From the NCBI RefSeq assembly GCF_014203095.1, contig NZ_JACHIG010000002.1, positions 549,695-613,694 of the forward strand: 64,000 bases of DNA, given 5' to 3'. Position 1 is the first letter of the stretch. Every line of letters starts with the position of its first letter. Positions 43,811 through 55,282 of this stretch are shown piece by piece. The translations under genes were made by a program, and so were the position numbers. Below the pieces are notes generated by a model. That model was not told where the DNA came from, searched no databases, and saw only the letters and a list, made by a program, of their open reading frames with translations. The DNA is from Prosthecobacter vanneervenii. Lineage in GTDB: Bacteria > Verrucomicrobiota > Verrucomicrobiia > Verrucomicrobiales > Verrucomicrobiaceae.

Positions 43811-45334
43811 ATGCAGGACACTGAACAGACTCCATCCCAGCAGGAAGCCGCCCCGAGCCCGGAGGCACCTGCGCCCGCAGCCCCCGCCATGCCCAAGCGC
43901 GGCGGAATCGGCCTCAACGTCGCCATCCAGATCTTTCTGGCCCTGGCGCTCTTTGCCGGAGTGAACCGGCTGAACTACTACCACTACTGGCGCTGGGACA
44001 TGAGCCCGAGCCAGGACTACACGCTGAGCCCCGCCACCCTGAAGTATCTCGACAGCCTCTCCCGCGATGTGCAGATCTACATCGTCTTTGGCCGCGACTC
44101 CAAGGTGTATGGTGACATCCAGTCGCTGCTGGAGGAGTACCGCAGCCACGGCCGTCAGCGCATCAAGGTGCGCTCGATTGATCCGGTGCGCGACATTGAG
44201 CGCGCCGAGCAGCTCAAGGCAGACACCGGGCTGTCTCTGGCTCAAAACGGCGTTCTGATCCGTTGTGGCGTGAACAAGCGCTTCATCACGGAGGATGAAC
44301 TGGTCGTGCGCGAGAAAGGCACCAGCACGAACAAGCAGATCACCGAATTCCGCGGAGAGGACGCCATCTCCTCCGCCCTCATCTCCGTCGTGGAAGGCCG
44401 CATCCGCCGCTTCTACTACGTCGTCGGCAAAGGCAGCCGCACCGGCCAGGGGCAGGATGACGCCTACAATGCCTCGATCGAGCTCGGCAAGCAGCAGAAC
44501 TTTGAGGTGATTCAGGTCAATCTCTCTGAAGTGGCCCACATCCCCACGGATGCCGACGGCCTGCTCATCCTCGGCCCCCGTTACGACCTCTCCGAGCGTG
44601 AGATCTCCATGCTCAATGACTACTGGCGCACCAAGCGCGCCGGCATCTTCATCATGCTGGACCCCAGCGGTGAAACCACCCGCCTCAATGGCTTTCTCAC
44701 CGCCAACGGCGTGCGCCCACGTGGAGACCGTGTGCTCTGCGCTGAGAGCACCAGCACCGGTGCCAGGAAGGAATACACCGTGCTCGGGGAATTCGTCAAA
44801 GACGTGCCTTTCACCCGCCACCTCACGGCCTCAGCCATCACCCTGGCGGGGCAGAGCGAGTCTCTAGAAATCAAAAAAGACAGCCCGGAGCTCAAGGAGC
44901 AGTCCATCACCCCAAGCCCGCTGATCCAGGCCTCCCCCCGCTTCTGGGGAGAGCGCCAGTTCCTCGAAGAGCTGCCCATCGTGGACGAGGAAGACACCCT
45001 GCCGCCCATCTACGTGGCGGCCAGCGTCGAACGCGGCGCCACTGCCGACGAAACCCAGCGCGCCAACAGCTCCCGCATGGTCGTGGTGGCGAATGCCACG
45101 CTCCTCGACAAACAGACCATGCTCTCGATCAGCCACGACTTCGTCGCCGCAGGCGTCAACTGGCTGATGAACCGGGAAGATTTCATCGGCATCCCTGCCA
45201 AGGCCCGCCATTCCTACCGCATCCAGCTCACAGACAGGCAGCATGAGCTGATTTTCTGGATCACCTCCATCACGCTGCCGGGCATCGTTCTTGGCCTTGG
45301 GCTCATGATCTGGGCCAGCCGCCGCGCCGCCTGA
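43811..45334 (+). CDS. GldG-like ABC auxiliary protein
   Basis: A 507-residue protein with one N-terminal membrane segment (about 35-55, after a Pro/Ala-rich cytoplasmic stretch), a large periplasmic domain of the ABC_transp_aux (GldG) type, and a C-terminal membrane anchor (about 475-503, ITSITLPGIVLGLGLMIWASRR). The SPSQDYTLSPATLKYLDSL segment after the first helix is characteristic. It is 27 bp downstream of the permease in the same operon. Confidence 0.9.
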   Translation: MQDTEQTPSQQEAAPSPEAPAPAAPAMPKRGGIGLNVAIQIFLALALFAGVNRLNYYHYWRWDMSPSQDYTLSPATLKYLDSLSRDVQIYIVFGRDSKVYGDIQSLLEEYRSHGRQRIKVRSIDPVRDIERAEQLKADTGLSLAQNGVLIRCGVNKRFITEDELVVREKGTSTNKQITEFRGEDAISSALISVVEGRIRRFYYVVGKGSRTGQGQDDAYNASIELGKQQNFEVIQVNLSEVAHIPTDADGLLILGPRYDLSEREISMLNDYWRTKRAGIFIMLDPSGETTRLNGFLTANGVRPRGDRVLCAESTSTGARKEYTVLGEFVKDVPFTRHLTASAITLAGQSESLEIKKDSPELKEQSITPSPLIQASPRFWGERQFLEELPIVDEEDTLPPIYVAASVERGATADETQRANSSRMVVVANATLLDKQTMLSISHDFVAAGVNWLMNREDFIGIPAKARHSYRIQLTDRQHELIFWITSITLPGIVLGLGLMIWASRRAA

Positions 45335-45362
45335 GCACCACACGTCCCTCCTTTCTCCAAGC

Positions 45363-47198
45363 ATGAGCGCACGCACCACCCTCGTTCTCTTCCTGCTCGT
45401 GGCCGCCATGGGCGCGATCATCCTCGGCATCGAGCGCTACTTCCCCTCCGCCATTGACATCCGGAATGTCCGTCGTGGCCCCACCCGATTTGAAAAGGAG
45501 AAGGTCACCCGCGTGGAGGTGCTCACTGCAGACAATACACCGCTGAACTTTTCTCGTGATGGAGCGGCCTGGAAGCTGCAGCAGCCGTTTGAAGACCTGG
45601 CGGACCCTGAAAAGGTGGCCGCGCTCATCATTACCCTCCACGAAGTGGAATGGATTGAGCGCATCCACCGCGAGGAGTTTGACGATGCCGAATGGCAGAA
45701 GACCGGACTGGACAAGCCCCGCTTCAAAGTCCGCCTCTTCTCCGCAGACTCCCCACTCTACGAATGCTGGTTTGGCTCTCCCGGCGTCGTGGAAAACAGC
45801 CTCTACATCGGCATTCCCGAACATGGGGGAGAAACGGCCTGGTACCTCGCCAAGAGCAATGCTCCCGCCGTGCTGCAAATCCCTGCTCTCTCCTGGCGAG
45901 ATCCGAAGCTCCTCCGCCTGCCCGCTGAAGTGATCACGAGCATCACGCTCACCCAGCCCTCCGGCCAGATCACCCTTGCCCGTGAAAACGAGCACTACCC
46001 CTGGCAGCTGGAGAAGCCGCTGAAGACCCGTGGCAGCAAGGAGCGGATCACCGAGCTTCTTTCCGCGATCCTCAACATCGAGATCACCGAAGCCAAGGAC
46101 GCCGCCCATGCCACCGCGCTGGAGAGCAGCAAGACGCCGCACGCAGACGAGATCAAAGTCACGATCGAGTCTAAAACCCGGGGTCGAACCTATGAATTTA
46201 CGCTCAAAAAGCCAGCCGATGAAAAGCAGGCCACCACCACGGCCACAACAGCCTACCGCAAGCCATCCTTTACCGTCGTCGCCAAAAACCTGCTGTCACT
46301 GTGGGTGACTCCCAATGAGCTGAGAGATCACCTCCTGGCCCAAATCGACGGAGAGCATCTGGATTTTCTCACGATCAACAGCAAGACACACCCTGAAGTC
46401 AACCTGCGCAACGAAGGCGGCTCGTGGTATCTGCAGCGCCACGGCAAATGGGATGCCGCCAACGGAGATCGTGTGGCCCGCTGTCTGAACGCGCTGAACA
46501 CCTATGAAATCCTGGACTTTGCCGCTGACACCGCCGCCGACCTGGCTCCCTACGGCCTGAATGATCCCTTTCAGACCATCACGTGGACGCCACAGCGTTA
46601 CAAACCGATCAAGCTGATGTTTGGCCACAATGCCGAGAGCACTCAGTTCTTTGCCAAATACGACTCCGAGCCCTTCATCTACCGTATTGACGCCTCGCTG
46701 CTTCCCTCCATCCCGCCCGATGGCATCAAGTGGAAGGGCCTCGGCGCACTCCGTTTCACGACGTTTGCCCTCCGCCGCATCAGCCTCGCCCAGGGTGCCC
46801 TGGCACCTGTGGTGCTGGACTACAATCCGGTGACGGCCGAATGGAAGGCCAACCGCGGCGGGCGCGATGTCACGGCCGAGATCGACCGTGTGAAGGCAGA
46901 CCAGCTCGCAGGAAACCTTTCTCGTTTCACCGTGCATGACTGGGCCGTGGACCGCACCGATGCGCTGCAGGCCCTGAAGACGCCCTTTCTCACCATCCAG
47001 ATCGTGCTGGGAGAGCCCGGACGCACGGATGGCCCTGTGCGCGAGGTGGAGATCCTTTTCTCCCCCACGCAGCCCAACGCCAACACTGCCTTCTATTTCG
47101 GCCAGGTGAAAGACGACCCGGACATCTTCTACATGACCAGCAGCGGTCTTTTGCAGATCGCGGGCATCAATGTATTCAAGCCCAAGCCCACGAAGTAG
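45363..47198 (+). CDS. DUF4340 domain-containing protein
   Basis: A 611-residue protein anchored by an N-terminal membrane helix (LVLFLLVAAMGAIILGI) with a long periplasmic part made of repeated DUF4340 units (for example the VEVLTADNTPLNFSRDGAAW and ITSITLTQPSGQITLARENE segments). DUF4340 genes regularly follow GldG-like genes, and the 28-bp spacing here supports one operon of four. Function is unknown; a role in assembling or gating the ABC exporter is a reasonable guess. Confidence 0.88.
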   Translation: MSARTTLVLFLLVAAMGAIILGIERYFPSAIDIRNVRRGPTRFEKEKVTRVEVLTADNTPLNFSRDGAAWKLQQPFEDLADPEKVAALIITLHEVEWIERIHREEFDDAEWQKTGLDKPRFKVRLFSADSPLYECWFGSPGVVENSLYIGIPEHGGETAWYLAKSNAPAVLQIPALSWRDPKLLRLPAEVITSITLTQPSGQITLARENEHYPWQLEKPLKTRGSKERITELLSAILNIEITEAKDAAHATALESSKTPHADEIKVTIESKTRGRTYEFTLKKPADEKQATTTATTAYRKPSFTVVAKNLLSLWVTPNELRDHLLAQIDGEHLDFLTINSKTHPEVNLRNEGGSWYLQRHGKWDAANGDRVARCLNALNTYEILDFAADTAADLAPYGLNDPFQTITWTPQRYKPIKLMFGHNAESTQFFAKYDSEPFIYRIDASLLPSIPPDGIKWKGLGALRFTTFALRRISLAQGALAPVVLDYNPVTAEWKANRGGRDVTAEIDRVKADQLAGNLSRFTVHDWAVDRTDALQALKTPFLTIQIVLGEPGRTDGPVREVEILFSPTQPNANTAFYFGQVKDDPDIFYMTSSGLLQIAGINVFKPKPTK

Positions 47199-47429
47199 CG
47201 GATTCTCAGAATGAGAGTGGCTGGAGCCAGGGGTGGCTGAAGTTTCGTTATTCGCCGTTTCTGCTTATCCAGGGTGTATGGGCCAAACGGCGCGCCGAGA
47301 GGTGGAATGAAGAGAGCAAACGGAGTGTGAGGCCAAAGAAGTTGAAAACGGACTGCACTGGGGCACCAGCATTCCATGATGCCTGCCAAATGGAATGGCG
47401 GAGTGCGATCGCACACGCTCGCGCATCCA

Positions 47430-47526
47430 CCAGCACGCCATCGCACATCCGCGAATCCGCTGCAGATGGGGGGATCAAGATGATCCCCCTGCTCGTGCTT
47501 CTGCCAGCAGACCTGTTTTCAGCGCA
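47430..47526 (+). repeat. Dispersed repeat, family 3, copy 1
   Basis: A 97-bp unit related to the minus strand of 61261-61360. Shared parts are GCCATCGCACATCCGCGAA, GCTGCAG, the hairpin GGGGATCA-AGA-TGATCCCC (here 9 bp, 47469-47489) and the end AGACCTGTTTTCAGCGCA. Confidence 0.85.
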
Positions 47527-47700
47527 GCGCAATTGAGATCTACGCATGCCGTCCGGCCAGCGAAAGCTGGCAGCTGCGTTTCCCCCTTCGCTCTCCGAGC
47601 TACGGAGGATGAGCTGTGCCTCATTCCGCGAATGGACTCAAAATAGCACCGCGGCGCTCGCGCCAAATTGGCAGTGCGCTCGCGCTTATGAACGGCGCAT

Positions 47701-47743
47701 ACCGGCAGTCGTCGCTTTGGAACAAAGACGAACGCCTGCCGGT
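47701..47743. repeat. Intergenic hairpin downstream of the PPC-domain gene
   Basis: ACCGGCAG (47701-47708) pairs with CTGCCGGT (47736-47743) and the inner CTTTG/CAAAG (47715-47719 and 47723-47727) closes a 3-nt loop. It ends 13 bp from the stop of the minus-strand gene and could protect or terminate that mRNA, but it lacks a T-tract. Confidence 0.65.
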
Positions 47744-47756
47744 AAGAGCTCAAGAC

Positions 47757-50204
47757 TTACTTCTTCGCACCAGAGGCTTCCATGCGGAGCTGCTCCAGGC
47801 GGGAGAGAACTTTCGGGGCGGGAGCGGCGGCGGGCTTGGGAGCTTCCTTGGGCTTGTTGGCAGCCACCACTGGCGCAGCGGGCGGCGGGGTCACCACCTT
47901 GCGTGGGGCGTCAATGCGGAGGATGGAGCCCAGCGCGATGCGATGGATCGTCGTGGTGTTGGTGCCCTTCACTGGGACGTCCACACGCACAAAGAGGTTG
48001 CCCTGCTTGCCGATGGGAGACTTGGCATCCGTCTTCACCTTGAAGGCCACTTCCTTGGTGTCCTTGGTGATCTTCGCGGACTCGATCGGGATGGTGTCCG
48101 GCACGCCAAGCACCTGGGCGCTGGCCTCGCCTTCAAAGGGCTGCAGGTGCTCCAGCTTGGCCACCATCACAGCTTCCTTGCCCTGCTCCACAGCGACGAG
48201 CGGGATGGCAGGTGCCGTGAGGTAGGCGGGTGCGGTTTCCACTTCGGTAAAGGGAGACGCATTGTAGATGCGGCCGCTGCCACCATCGGCCTCGCCCATC
48301 ACGGTGAAGTTCCATTTGCCCGCAGGTGCGGCGGAGTTCGCATCGAGCTGGAAGGTGCACTCGTTCTGGCCTTCAGGGATGGTCTGCTCGCCGAGGGCGC
48401 TGACGCCGTTGGGCTTCCAGATCATGAACACGCGGATGGGGGCCTTGAAGCCCTCCTTGCGCTTGGCGGCCACTTTGAGCTCAAGGATGCCGTTGTTCAC
48501 GAGCGGCACGGCAGGCTTCACGATCTCCAGGGAATACGGAGCCTCCTCCACCACGGCCACCGGCAGGCGGTCTTCGATCTGGGTGTAATAGACCACGTTG
48601 CCATTGCGCACGACGTCAAACTCCTGGCGCAGCTTGCCGCGAGTCTTGATGTTTGGATCCACAGCGGTGAGAGAGATCGGCACCACCTGATGGCCCAGCG
48701 GAGCCTCGGGGGCGGCCTCAAAGAGCAGCGGGGCGCTGCCAATATCCTTGGGCACCACGTCGGTGAGCAGCTTGACGCCCTGCGGCATGTTCTGCACGTC
48801 GAACTTGAAATCGCCGGAGACGTTGTTGCGCGTCACGTTCACCAGCGTGGCGTAGCGGCCGCCTTTCGGCACCGGGATGAACTGGCGGTAGTTGTTATCG
48901 TTCACCGTGTACTGCGGAGAGGCAAAGAAGACCTCGGGCTCTGCGGTGATGAGCTCGATTCGATAGACAAAATTCGGGCCGCCGCGTTCCAGGTGATCGG
49001 TCACACGAACAAAGTAGTCGCCGTCAGCGGGGATGCTGACCTTGAACTTGCTGTCCAGGCGTCGGCGGCCACCGCCGTCGTCATTGCCGCTTAGGGAGCC
49101 GCCCTTGGCATTGTACACATTCACCACGCTGTCCAGCGGGGAGCCGATGCTCTGGGCAAAGGCTTGCAACTCCACGGTCATGCCTTTCTTGAGAGGCACC
49201 TTGAAATAGTCCACGTCGCCGGGCTTTTCGATGATGCCGTTCAGAGCGATGGGAGAAGCAGGAGCGGCTGTGGCCGTGGCCTGGTCCTCATTGGGCTCCA
49301 CTTCAAAGGCGTTGTCAAAGGTCACGAGACGGAAGGGATTGCCGGAGGGAGCGGGCTCCTGGGTCTTGGAGAACATCATGTAATCCGGGTCGATTTCCGC
49401 CGGGAGCTGCGCCTCTTCTTCAAAGGAGCCGTCTTTTTCGATGAAGCGAACCTTGGTCTTGGTGGCAACTTTGCCACCCGCCGGGAAGACAACGTCCGGA
49501 CGGCGGAAGCTGCCGATGTGAAGACGATAGTAGGAGTTGCCGCCGCCACGGTAGGAGGACTCGCGAATCATCACGGTGTAGTCGCCGTCTTCCTCGGCCA
49601 CATAGGAGCAATAACCGTCCTGGCGGTGGAGGATGGTGTCGTCAGAGGCGGCCTTTTCAAAGCGGTCCTTGTCGATGATGGCCACGTAGGGGTCAAAGAC
49701 GGTGTAACCGAGGCGGAGGCCGTCCACTTCGACGGAGAGGCGCTGGCCTTTCTTGAGGCTGACGCGGTAGTAGTCCACGTCCTCGTTCTGCACCACGCCT
49801 TCGATGGTGGAGTTGATCGGCACCACCTGCGGGGTTTCAAAGTCGCTGTTGGGCTCCTTTTCGTCCACGTTCGGGAAGATGCCCACAAAGAACTGGCGTG
49901 CATGGGAGATGCCGGTGCGAGTGCGCACTCGCATGAGGTGATTTCCCGGGGGCACTTCTGGCGCGATGGCGATGGTGAGCTCCACCTTGGTTTTTTCCAC
50001 CTTTTCCACACTCTTCTGCGTAAAGCCCGGTGAGAAGAACATCAGGCTCTCGAAATCATCCAACTGAGTGCCGGTGAGCGTCAGCTTCACCTCCGTGCCA
50101 CGCTGCGCGCCGTTTGGCTTCGTGGTGGTAAAGGTGGGGTACGCAGCATAGGCGGACGTGGCGCAAGCTGCGGCAATGAGGAGCAAATGACGGATGGAGG
50201 ACAT
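47757..50204 (-). CDS. Secreted PPC (pre-peptidase C-terminal) domain protein
   Basis: An 815-residue exported protein without a recognisable catalytic domain. The start at 50204 gives a signal peptide (MSSIRHLLLIAAACATSAYA); the frame opens nine codons earlier. An IPT/TIG-like Ig fold (about 25-105) is followed by two PPC-type beta domains (near 110-240 and 300-420, with EPNSDFETPQ and EPNEDQATA openings and DVDYYRVSLKKGQ-like strands). Further beta domains and an Ala/Pro/Lys-rich tail complete it. PPC proteins without a peptidase are common in PVC secretomes; surface or polymer binding is likely. Confidence 0.85.
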   Translation of the reverse strand: MSSIRHLLLIAAACATSAYAAYPTFTTTKPNGAQRGTEVKLTLTGTQLDDFESLMFFSPGFTQKSVEKVEKTKVELTIAIAPEVPPGNHLMRVRTRTGISHARQFFVGIFPNVDEKEPNSDFETPQVVPINSTIEGVVQNEDVDYYRVSLKKGQRLSVEVDGLRLGYTVFDPYVAIIDKDRFEKAASDDTILHRQDGYCSYVAEEDGDYTVMIRESSYRGGGNSYYRLHIGSFRRPDVVFPAGGKVATKTKVRFIEKDGSFEEEAQLPAEIDPDYMMFSKTQEPAPSGNPFRLVTFDNAFEVEPNEDQATATAAPASPIALNGIIEKPGDVDYFKVPLKKGMTVELQAFAQSIGSPLDSVVNVYNAKGGSLSGNDDGGGRRRLDSKFKVSIPADGDYFVRVTDHLERGGPNFVYRIELITAEPEVFFASPQYTVNDNNYRQFIPVPKGGRYATLVNVTRNNVSGDFKFDVQNMPQGVKLLTDVVPKDIGSAPLLFEAAPEAPLGHQVVPISLTAVDPNIKTRGKLRQEFDVVRNGNVVYYTQIEDRLPVAVVEEAPYSLEIVKPAVPLVNNGILELKVAAKRKEGFKAPIRVFMIWKPNGVSALGEQTIPEGQNECTFQLDANSAAPAGKWNFTVMGEADGGSGRIYNASPFTEVETAPAYLTAPAIPLVAVEQGKEAVMVAKLEHLQPFEGEASAQVLGVPDTIPIESAKITKDTKEVAFKVKTDAKSPIGKQGNLFVRVDVPVKGTNTTTIHRIALGSILRIDAPRKVVTPPPAAPVVAANKPKEAPKPAAAPAPKVLSRLEQLRMEASGAKK

Positions 50205-50290
50205 GACGATGGTTAGGGGTCGCCTAACCATACGCAGCAGAAAAGCAGGAAATTACGAAATGGCTGAAGTTCCCTGCTTCCCCTTTCCCC

Positions 50291-52375
<2,085 letters not shown>

Positions 52376-52477
52376 AAGGGGGTTGGTTGAACTGTAAAAT
52401 GAGGCCGGTTGTTCCAGCATCTGAGCTGAAAACAGGCTTTGCTGCAATGACAAGTGCCTCCAAAATCGCCGGCATCC

Positions 52478-53125
52478 ATGTACTACGACTTTCTGACCAA
52501 GTGGGGAGGCTGGGCCGCGCTGGCGGGCATGGGCGTGGGCTTCATCACCACGCTGATGATCGGCGTGCTGCAGCCGAGAAACACTTTCAAGTGGTGCCTC
52601 ATGTCATTCTCAAGCCTGCCACTCTGCCTCGGCATCCTGTGCCTTCTGGGAGGCTGGCAGCACCTGTACAAAGGTGATGCCACATCCGCACGCACGACCT
52701 TCATCATCGCAGGAGTGGCGCTCTGCCTGTTTGCAGCCCTGTGTGGATTCTCGCTCTCCATCGCACATGAGAAAACGCCCGAAGAGGAGCCGCCCGGGCG
52801 TGCTGCCTGCACACGTCATGCACGCTGGCTTTCCATCAGTGGATTTGCGGGCTTCGTTGTCGCAGCCACTGGCATCTTCAGTTTGTTGAAACTAAATCCT
52901 CCAGCCCCCTGGGATGCCTGGGGTGCACCTCTCATGTTTGTTTTGTGCTGTGGCGGACCGGCAGCGCTGCTCATCTTTGCCTTTCCACCCCGCTGTGCCG
53001 CCTGCAAAACCGGCCGCATGAGATTCAAGGGCAGCAGGCCTGTTTGGTACCGCTGTCAGAGCTGCGGCGAAACAGTGCACACCCACATCCTGCTCGGCAG
53101 CAGGAACGGCTCCAACCGTGAATAG
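52478..53125 (+). CDS. Small membrane protein with C-terminal zinc ribbon
   Basis: A 215-residue protein with five predicted membrane helices (about 14-34, 45-63, 75-95, 125-143 and 155-172). The cytoplasmic tail has two CxxC pairs (RCAACKTG and RCQSCGE) that should bind one zinc. I do not recognise a family. An alternative GTG start lies eight codons upstream. It is divergent from the FAD oxidoreductase across 102 bp. Confidence 0.6.
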   Translation: MYYDFLTKWGGWAALAGMGVGFITTLMIGVLQPRNTFKWCLMSFSSLPLCLGILCLLGGWQHLYKGDATSARTTFIIAGVALCLFAALCGFSLSIAHEKTPEEEPPGRAACTRHARWLSISGFAGFVVAATGIFSLLKLNPPAPWDAWGAPLMFVLCCGGPAALLIFAFPPRCAACKTGRMRFKGSRPVWYRCQSCGETVHTHILLGSRNGSNRE

Positions 53126-53237
53126 CCGCAACGCTGCCTGAAGGGAATCCGGAACAAGAAGGGCACCAAAAGCGCCCCCAGCGGCCAGCCGGTGCTGAAG
53201 CTCAGCATTTAAGGCAACGCCGTGATCAAGCCCTCAC

Positions 53238-53810
53238 TCACACCACCCGCTTCCGCCAGACATTCCATGGCAGAAGTCTGCCGGACTGCTGCATGTAGCG
53301 GCGGTAGAAGTCCGCATGCGCAGAGCCGGAAAGCAACTCGTCTTCCTGCCGCGCGGCCCGGCGATAGGTCACGGCCAGCAGCAGCCAAAGCACCGCCGCC
53401 TCGGCACTCTGCGCGCCCACCACCAGCCCCAGCATGAAGAGCAAATATGCCGAATAAATGGGATGCCGCACACGTGCGTAGGGGCCGCTGGTGATGATCC
53501 TGGCAGGCACATCCGGACTGAAAACACGCCCCGGCACCTGCGTGCCGTGCTGGCGGTAAGACCAGAAAAACAACGTCAGGCTGGCGAAGCCCATCACCAC
53601 GGCGGCGATCTGGCACCACACCTCTGCGCGGTAAAACATGGTGTGCGCCAAAACCCAGAGCGGCAGGCCCATGAAGAGCAAAGTGATGGTCAGCTTGAGC
53701 CGCGTGAAAAGCCCCCTGCTACTGCCCGAAGGCCGGAAGAGCCTGGGCACCGCAAAGCCATAAACCACGAGACACACGAGGCTGAGGATGGAAACGGGAA
53801 GATTCAGCAC
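53238..53810 (-). CDS. ICMT/PEMT-like membrane methyltransferase
   Basis: A 190-residue integral membrane protein with four to five helices. The C-terminal half carries the isoprenylcysteine/phospholipid methyltransferase signature (GPYARVRHPIYSAYLLFMLG, then RQEDELLSGSAHADFYRRYM with the conserved acid and aromatic residues). It would methylate a small molecule or lipid with SAM. The start appears to be GTG at 53810. It follows the efflux outer-membrane gene by 36 bp on the same strand and may belong to the same transcript. Confidence 0.8.
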   Translation of the reverse strand: MLNLPVSILSLVCLVVYGFAVPRLFRPSGSSRGLFTRLKLTITLLFMGLPLWVLAHTMFYRAEVWCQIAAVVMGFASLTLFFWSYRQHGTQVPGRVFSPDVPARIITSGPYARVRHPIYSAYLLFMLGLVVGAQSAEAAVLWLLLAVTYRRAARQEDELLSGSAHADFYRRYMQQSGRLLPWNVWRKRVV

Positions 53811-53846
53811 GCAACGGGATCTATATGAAACAACATCCCTGCCACA

Positions 53847-55253
53847 TCACTTCCAGCCACCACCCAGCGCCTTGAGCATGGCCACGCTGGCCATCAGGCG
53901 CTGGCCCTGCACCTGAGCGGCCAGCAGCTTGGCATTGAGCACGGTGCGGTTGGCGTCCACCACTTCAAAGTAGCTGGCCAGACCTTTCTGGTAGCGCAGT
54001 TCAGCCAGGCGCTGCGTCTCCTGCGCCGCAGCGATGGCTGCGTCCAGAGCCTTGGACTGCTTGTCGTAGGCGCTGGCGTCCAGCATGCTGTCCTCCACCT
54101 CCTGCAGCGCCACCAGGATGGTCTGCTTGTAGTTGTTCAGCGTCTCTTCATAGCCTGCCTTGGCAGATGCCAGGTTGGCTCTCAGCTTGCCGCCCTGAAA
54201 GATGGGCAGCGTCATGCTGGGCCCGATCGTCATGATGCGGCTGCGCTGGTCGAAGAAGGCAAAGGTGCCGATGCTTTCCAGACCGCCGGAGCCGTTCACG
54301 CTGAAGGCAGGATAGAAGGAGGCCTTGGCCACGCCGATCTTGGCATTCGCCTCGCGCATTTTCTGCTCTGCCGCGCGGATGTCAGGCCGGCGCTGCAGCA
54401 GGGTGCCGGGCAGTCCGCCCGGGACGCGCGGCGGCTGGGGCATGCTGGATTTTTTGGCCAGCTTGAAATTCGAGGGGATCTCCCCGCAGATGACCGCCAG
54501 GGCGTTCTCGGCATTGCCACGCTGGCGCTCGAGCGCAGCGAGGTCGTTGCGTGCCAGCTCCAGCTCCGTCTTGGCACGGGCCACATCCATCTCATTGGCC
54601 AGGCCGCCCTTGAAGCGGGACTCCTGCAGTTTCAGGGCTTCTTCACGCCAGTTCTGCGTGCTGATCACCACATCGATCTGCAGATCCAGAGAATGCGCCA
54701 GGAAGTACAGGCGCGCGACTTCAGCGGCGATGGTCAGACGCTGGGCGGAAACCGTCTCCAGCGCGCCAAACTGGGCCGCCTTGGATCCTTCCACCGCACG
54801 GCGCACACGGCCCCAGATGTCCACCTCCCAGCTTTCCTCCAGCAGGCTCTGGTAGCGGCGGCGCTGCAGCTTGGGCAGCGTCACGCCCGGCGGCAGGTTG
54901 GCGCCAAAGGAGCTTTGGGAGAGGCGCTCATACTGCATGCCGTCGCGCATGTTCAGCGTGGGGAACCAGCTGGCCTGCTGCACGCCCACGAGCGCCCGCG
55001 CCGTCTCCACGCGGGCCAGGGCGCCGCGCAGCTGCTGGTTGTTGGTCATGGCGTTGTCCACCAGCTTGTTGAGCTCGGAGGAGCCAAAGAGCTTCCACCA
55101 TTCTCCCGGCACGGGAATGTCCGCCGTGCTGACCTGGCTGCCGCCGTTTTTCCATTTGGAGGGCATGAGCACCTCAGGCAGCTTGAAGTCCGGCCCGACG
55201 CTGCAGGAGGATAACAGCAGAACCGGAAGCAATGAACGAAAATGCATGGTCAT
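53847..55253 (-). CDS. Outer-membrane efflux lipoprotein (NodT/TolC family)
   Basis: A 468-residue TolC-type channel. The N-terminus has a lipobox (VLLLSSC, then SVGPDFKLPEV), typical of the NodT/OprM branch. Two repeats of long helices with beta strands follow; GLPGTLLQRRPDIRAAEQ is the family block. It forms the exit duct for the DevC/ATPase/HlyD exporter encoded just upstream (29 bp from the adaptor stop). The first of two close ATGs is used. Confidence 0.92.
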   Translation of the reverse strand: MTMHFRSLLPVLLLSSCSVGPDFKLPEVLMPSKWKNGGSQVSTADIPVPGEWWKLFGSSELNKLVDNAMTNNQQLRGALARVETARALVGVQQASWFPTLNMRDGMQYERLSQSSFGANLPPGVTLPKLQRRRYQSLLEESWEVDIWGRVRRAVEGSKAAQFGALETVSAQRLTIAAEVARLYFLAHSLDLQIDVVISTQNWREEALKLQESRFKGGLANEMDVARAKTELELARNDLAALERQRGNAENALAVICGEIPSNFKLAKKSSMPQPPRVPGGLPGTLLQRRPDIRAAEQKMREANAKIGVAKASFYPAFSVNGSGGLESIGTFAFFDQRSRIMTIGPSMTLPIFQGGKLRANLASAKAGYEETLNNYKQTILVALQEVEDSMLDASAYDKQSKALDAAIAAAQETQRLAELRYQKGLASYFEVVDANRTVLNAKLLAAQVQGQRLMASVAMLKALGGGWK

Positions 55254-55282
55254 GAGAGGGAGAGATAGAAAAGGTACTGTCG

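Larger units (their letters stand above)
47199..47756. other. Convergent intergenic region with two palindromic elements
   Basis: This 558-bp gap between converging genes holds a repeat of family 3 (47430-47526) and a separate hairpin (47701-47743). The rest has short open frames in several directions but none with protein-like composition. No RNA gene is apparent. Confidence 0.7.

Noticed and set aside
43382..44821. 479-codon minus-strand frame opposite the ABC operon
   Set aside because: Antisense to the permease and GldG-like genes; no protein-like motif.
47616..49094. 492-codon plus-strand frame opposite the PPC-domain gene
   Set aside because: Its apparent start falls in the intergenic repeats and the rest is antisense to a gene with signal peptide and PPC domains.
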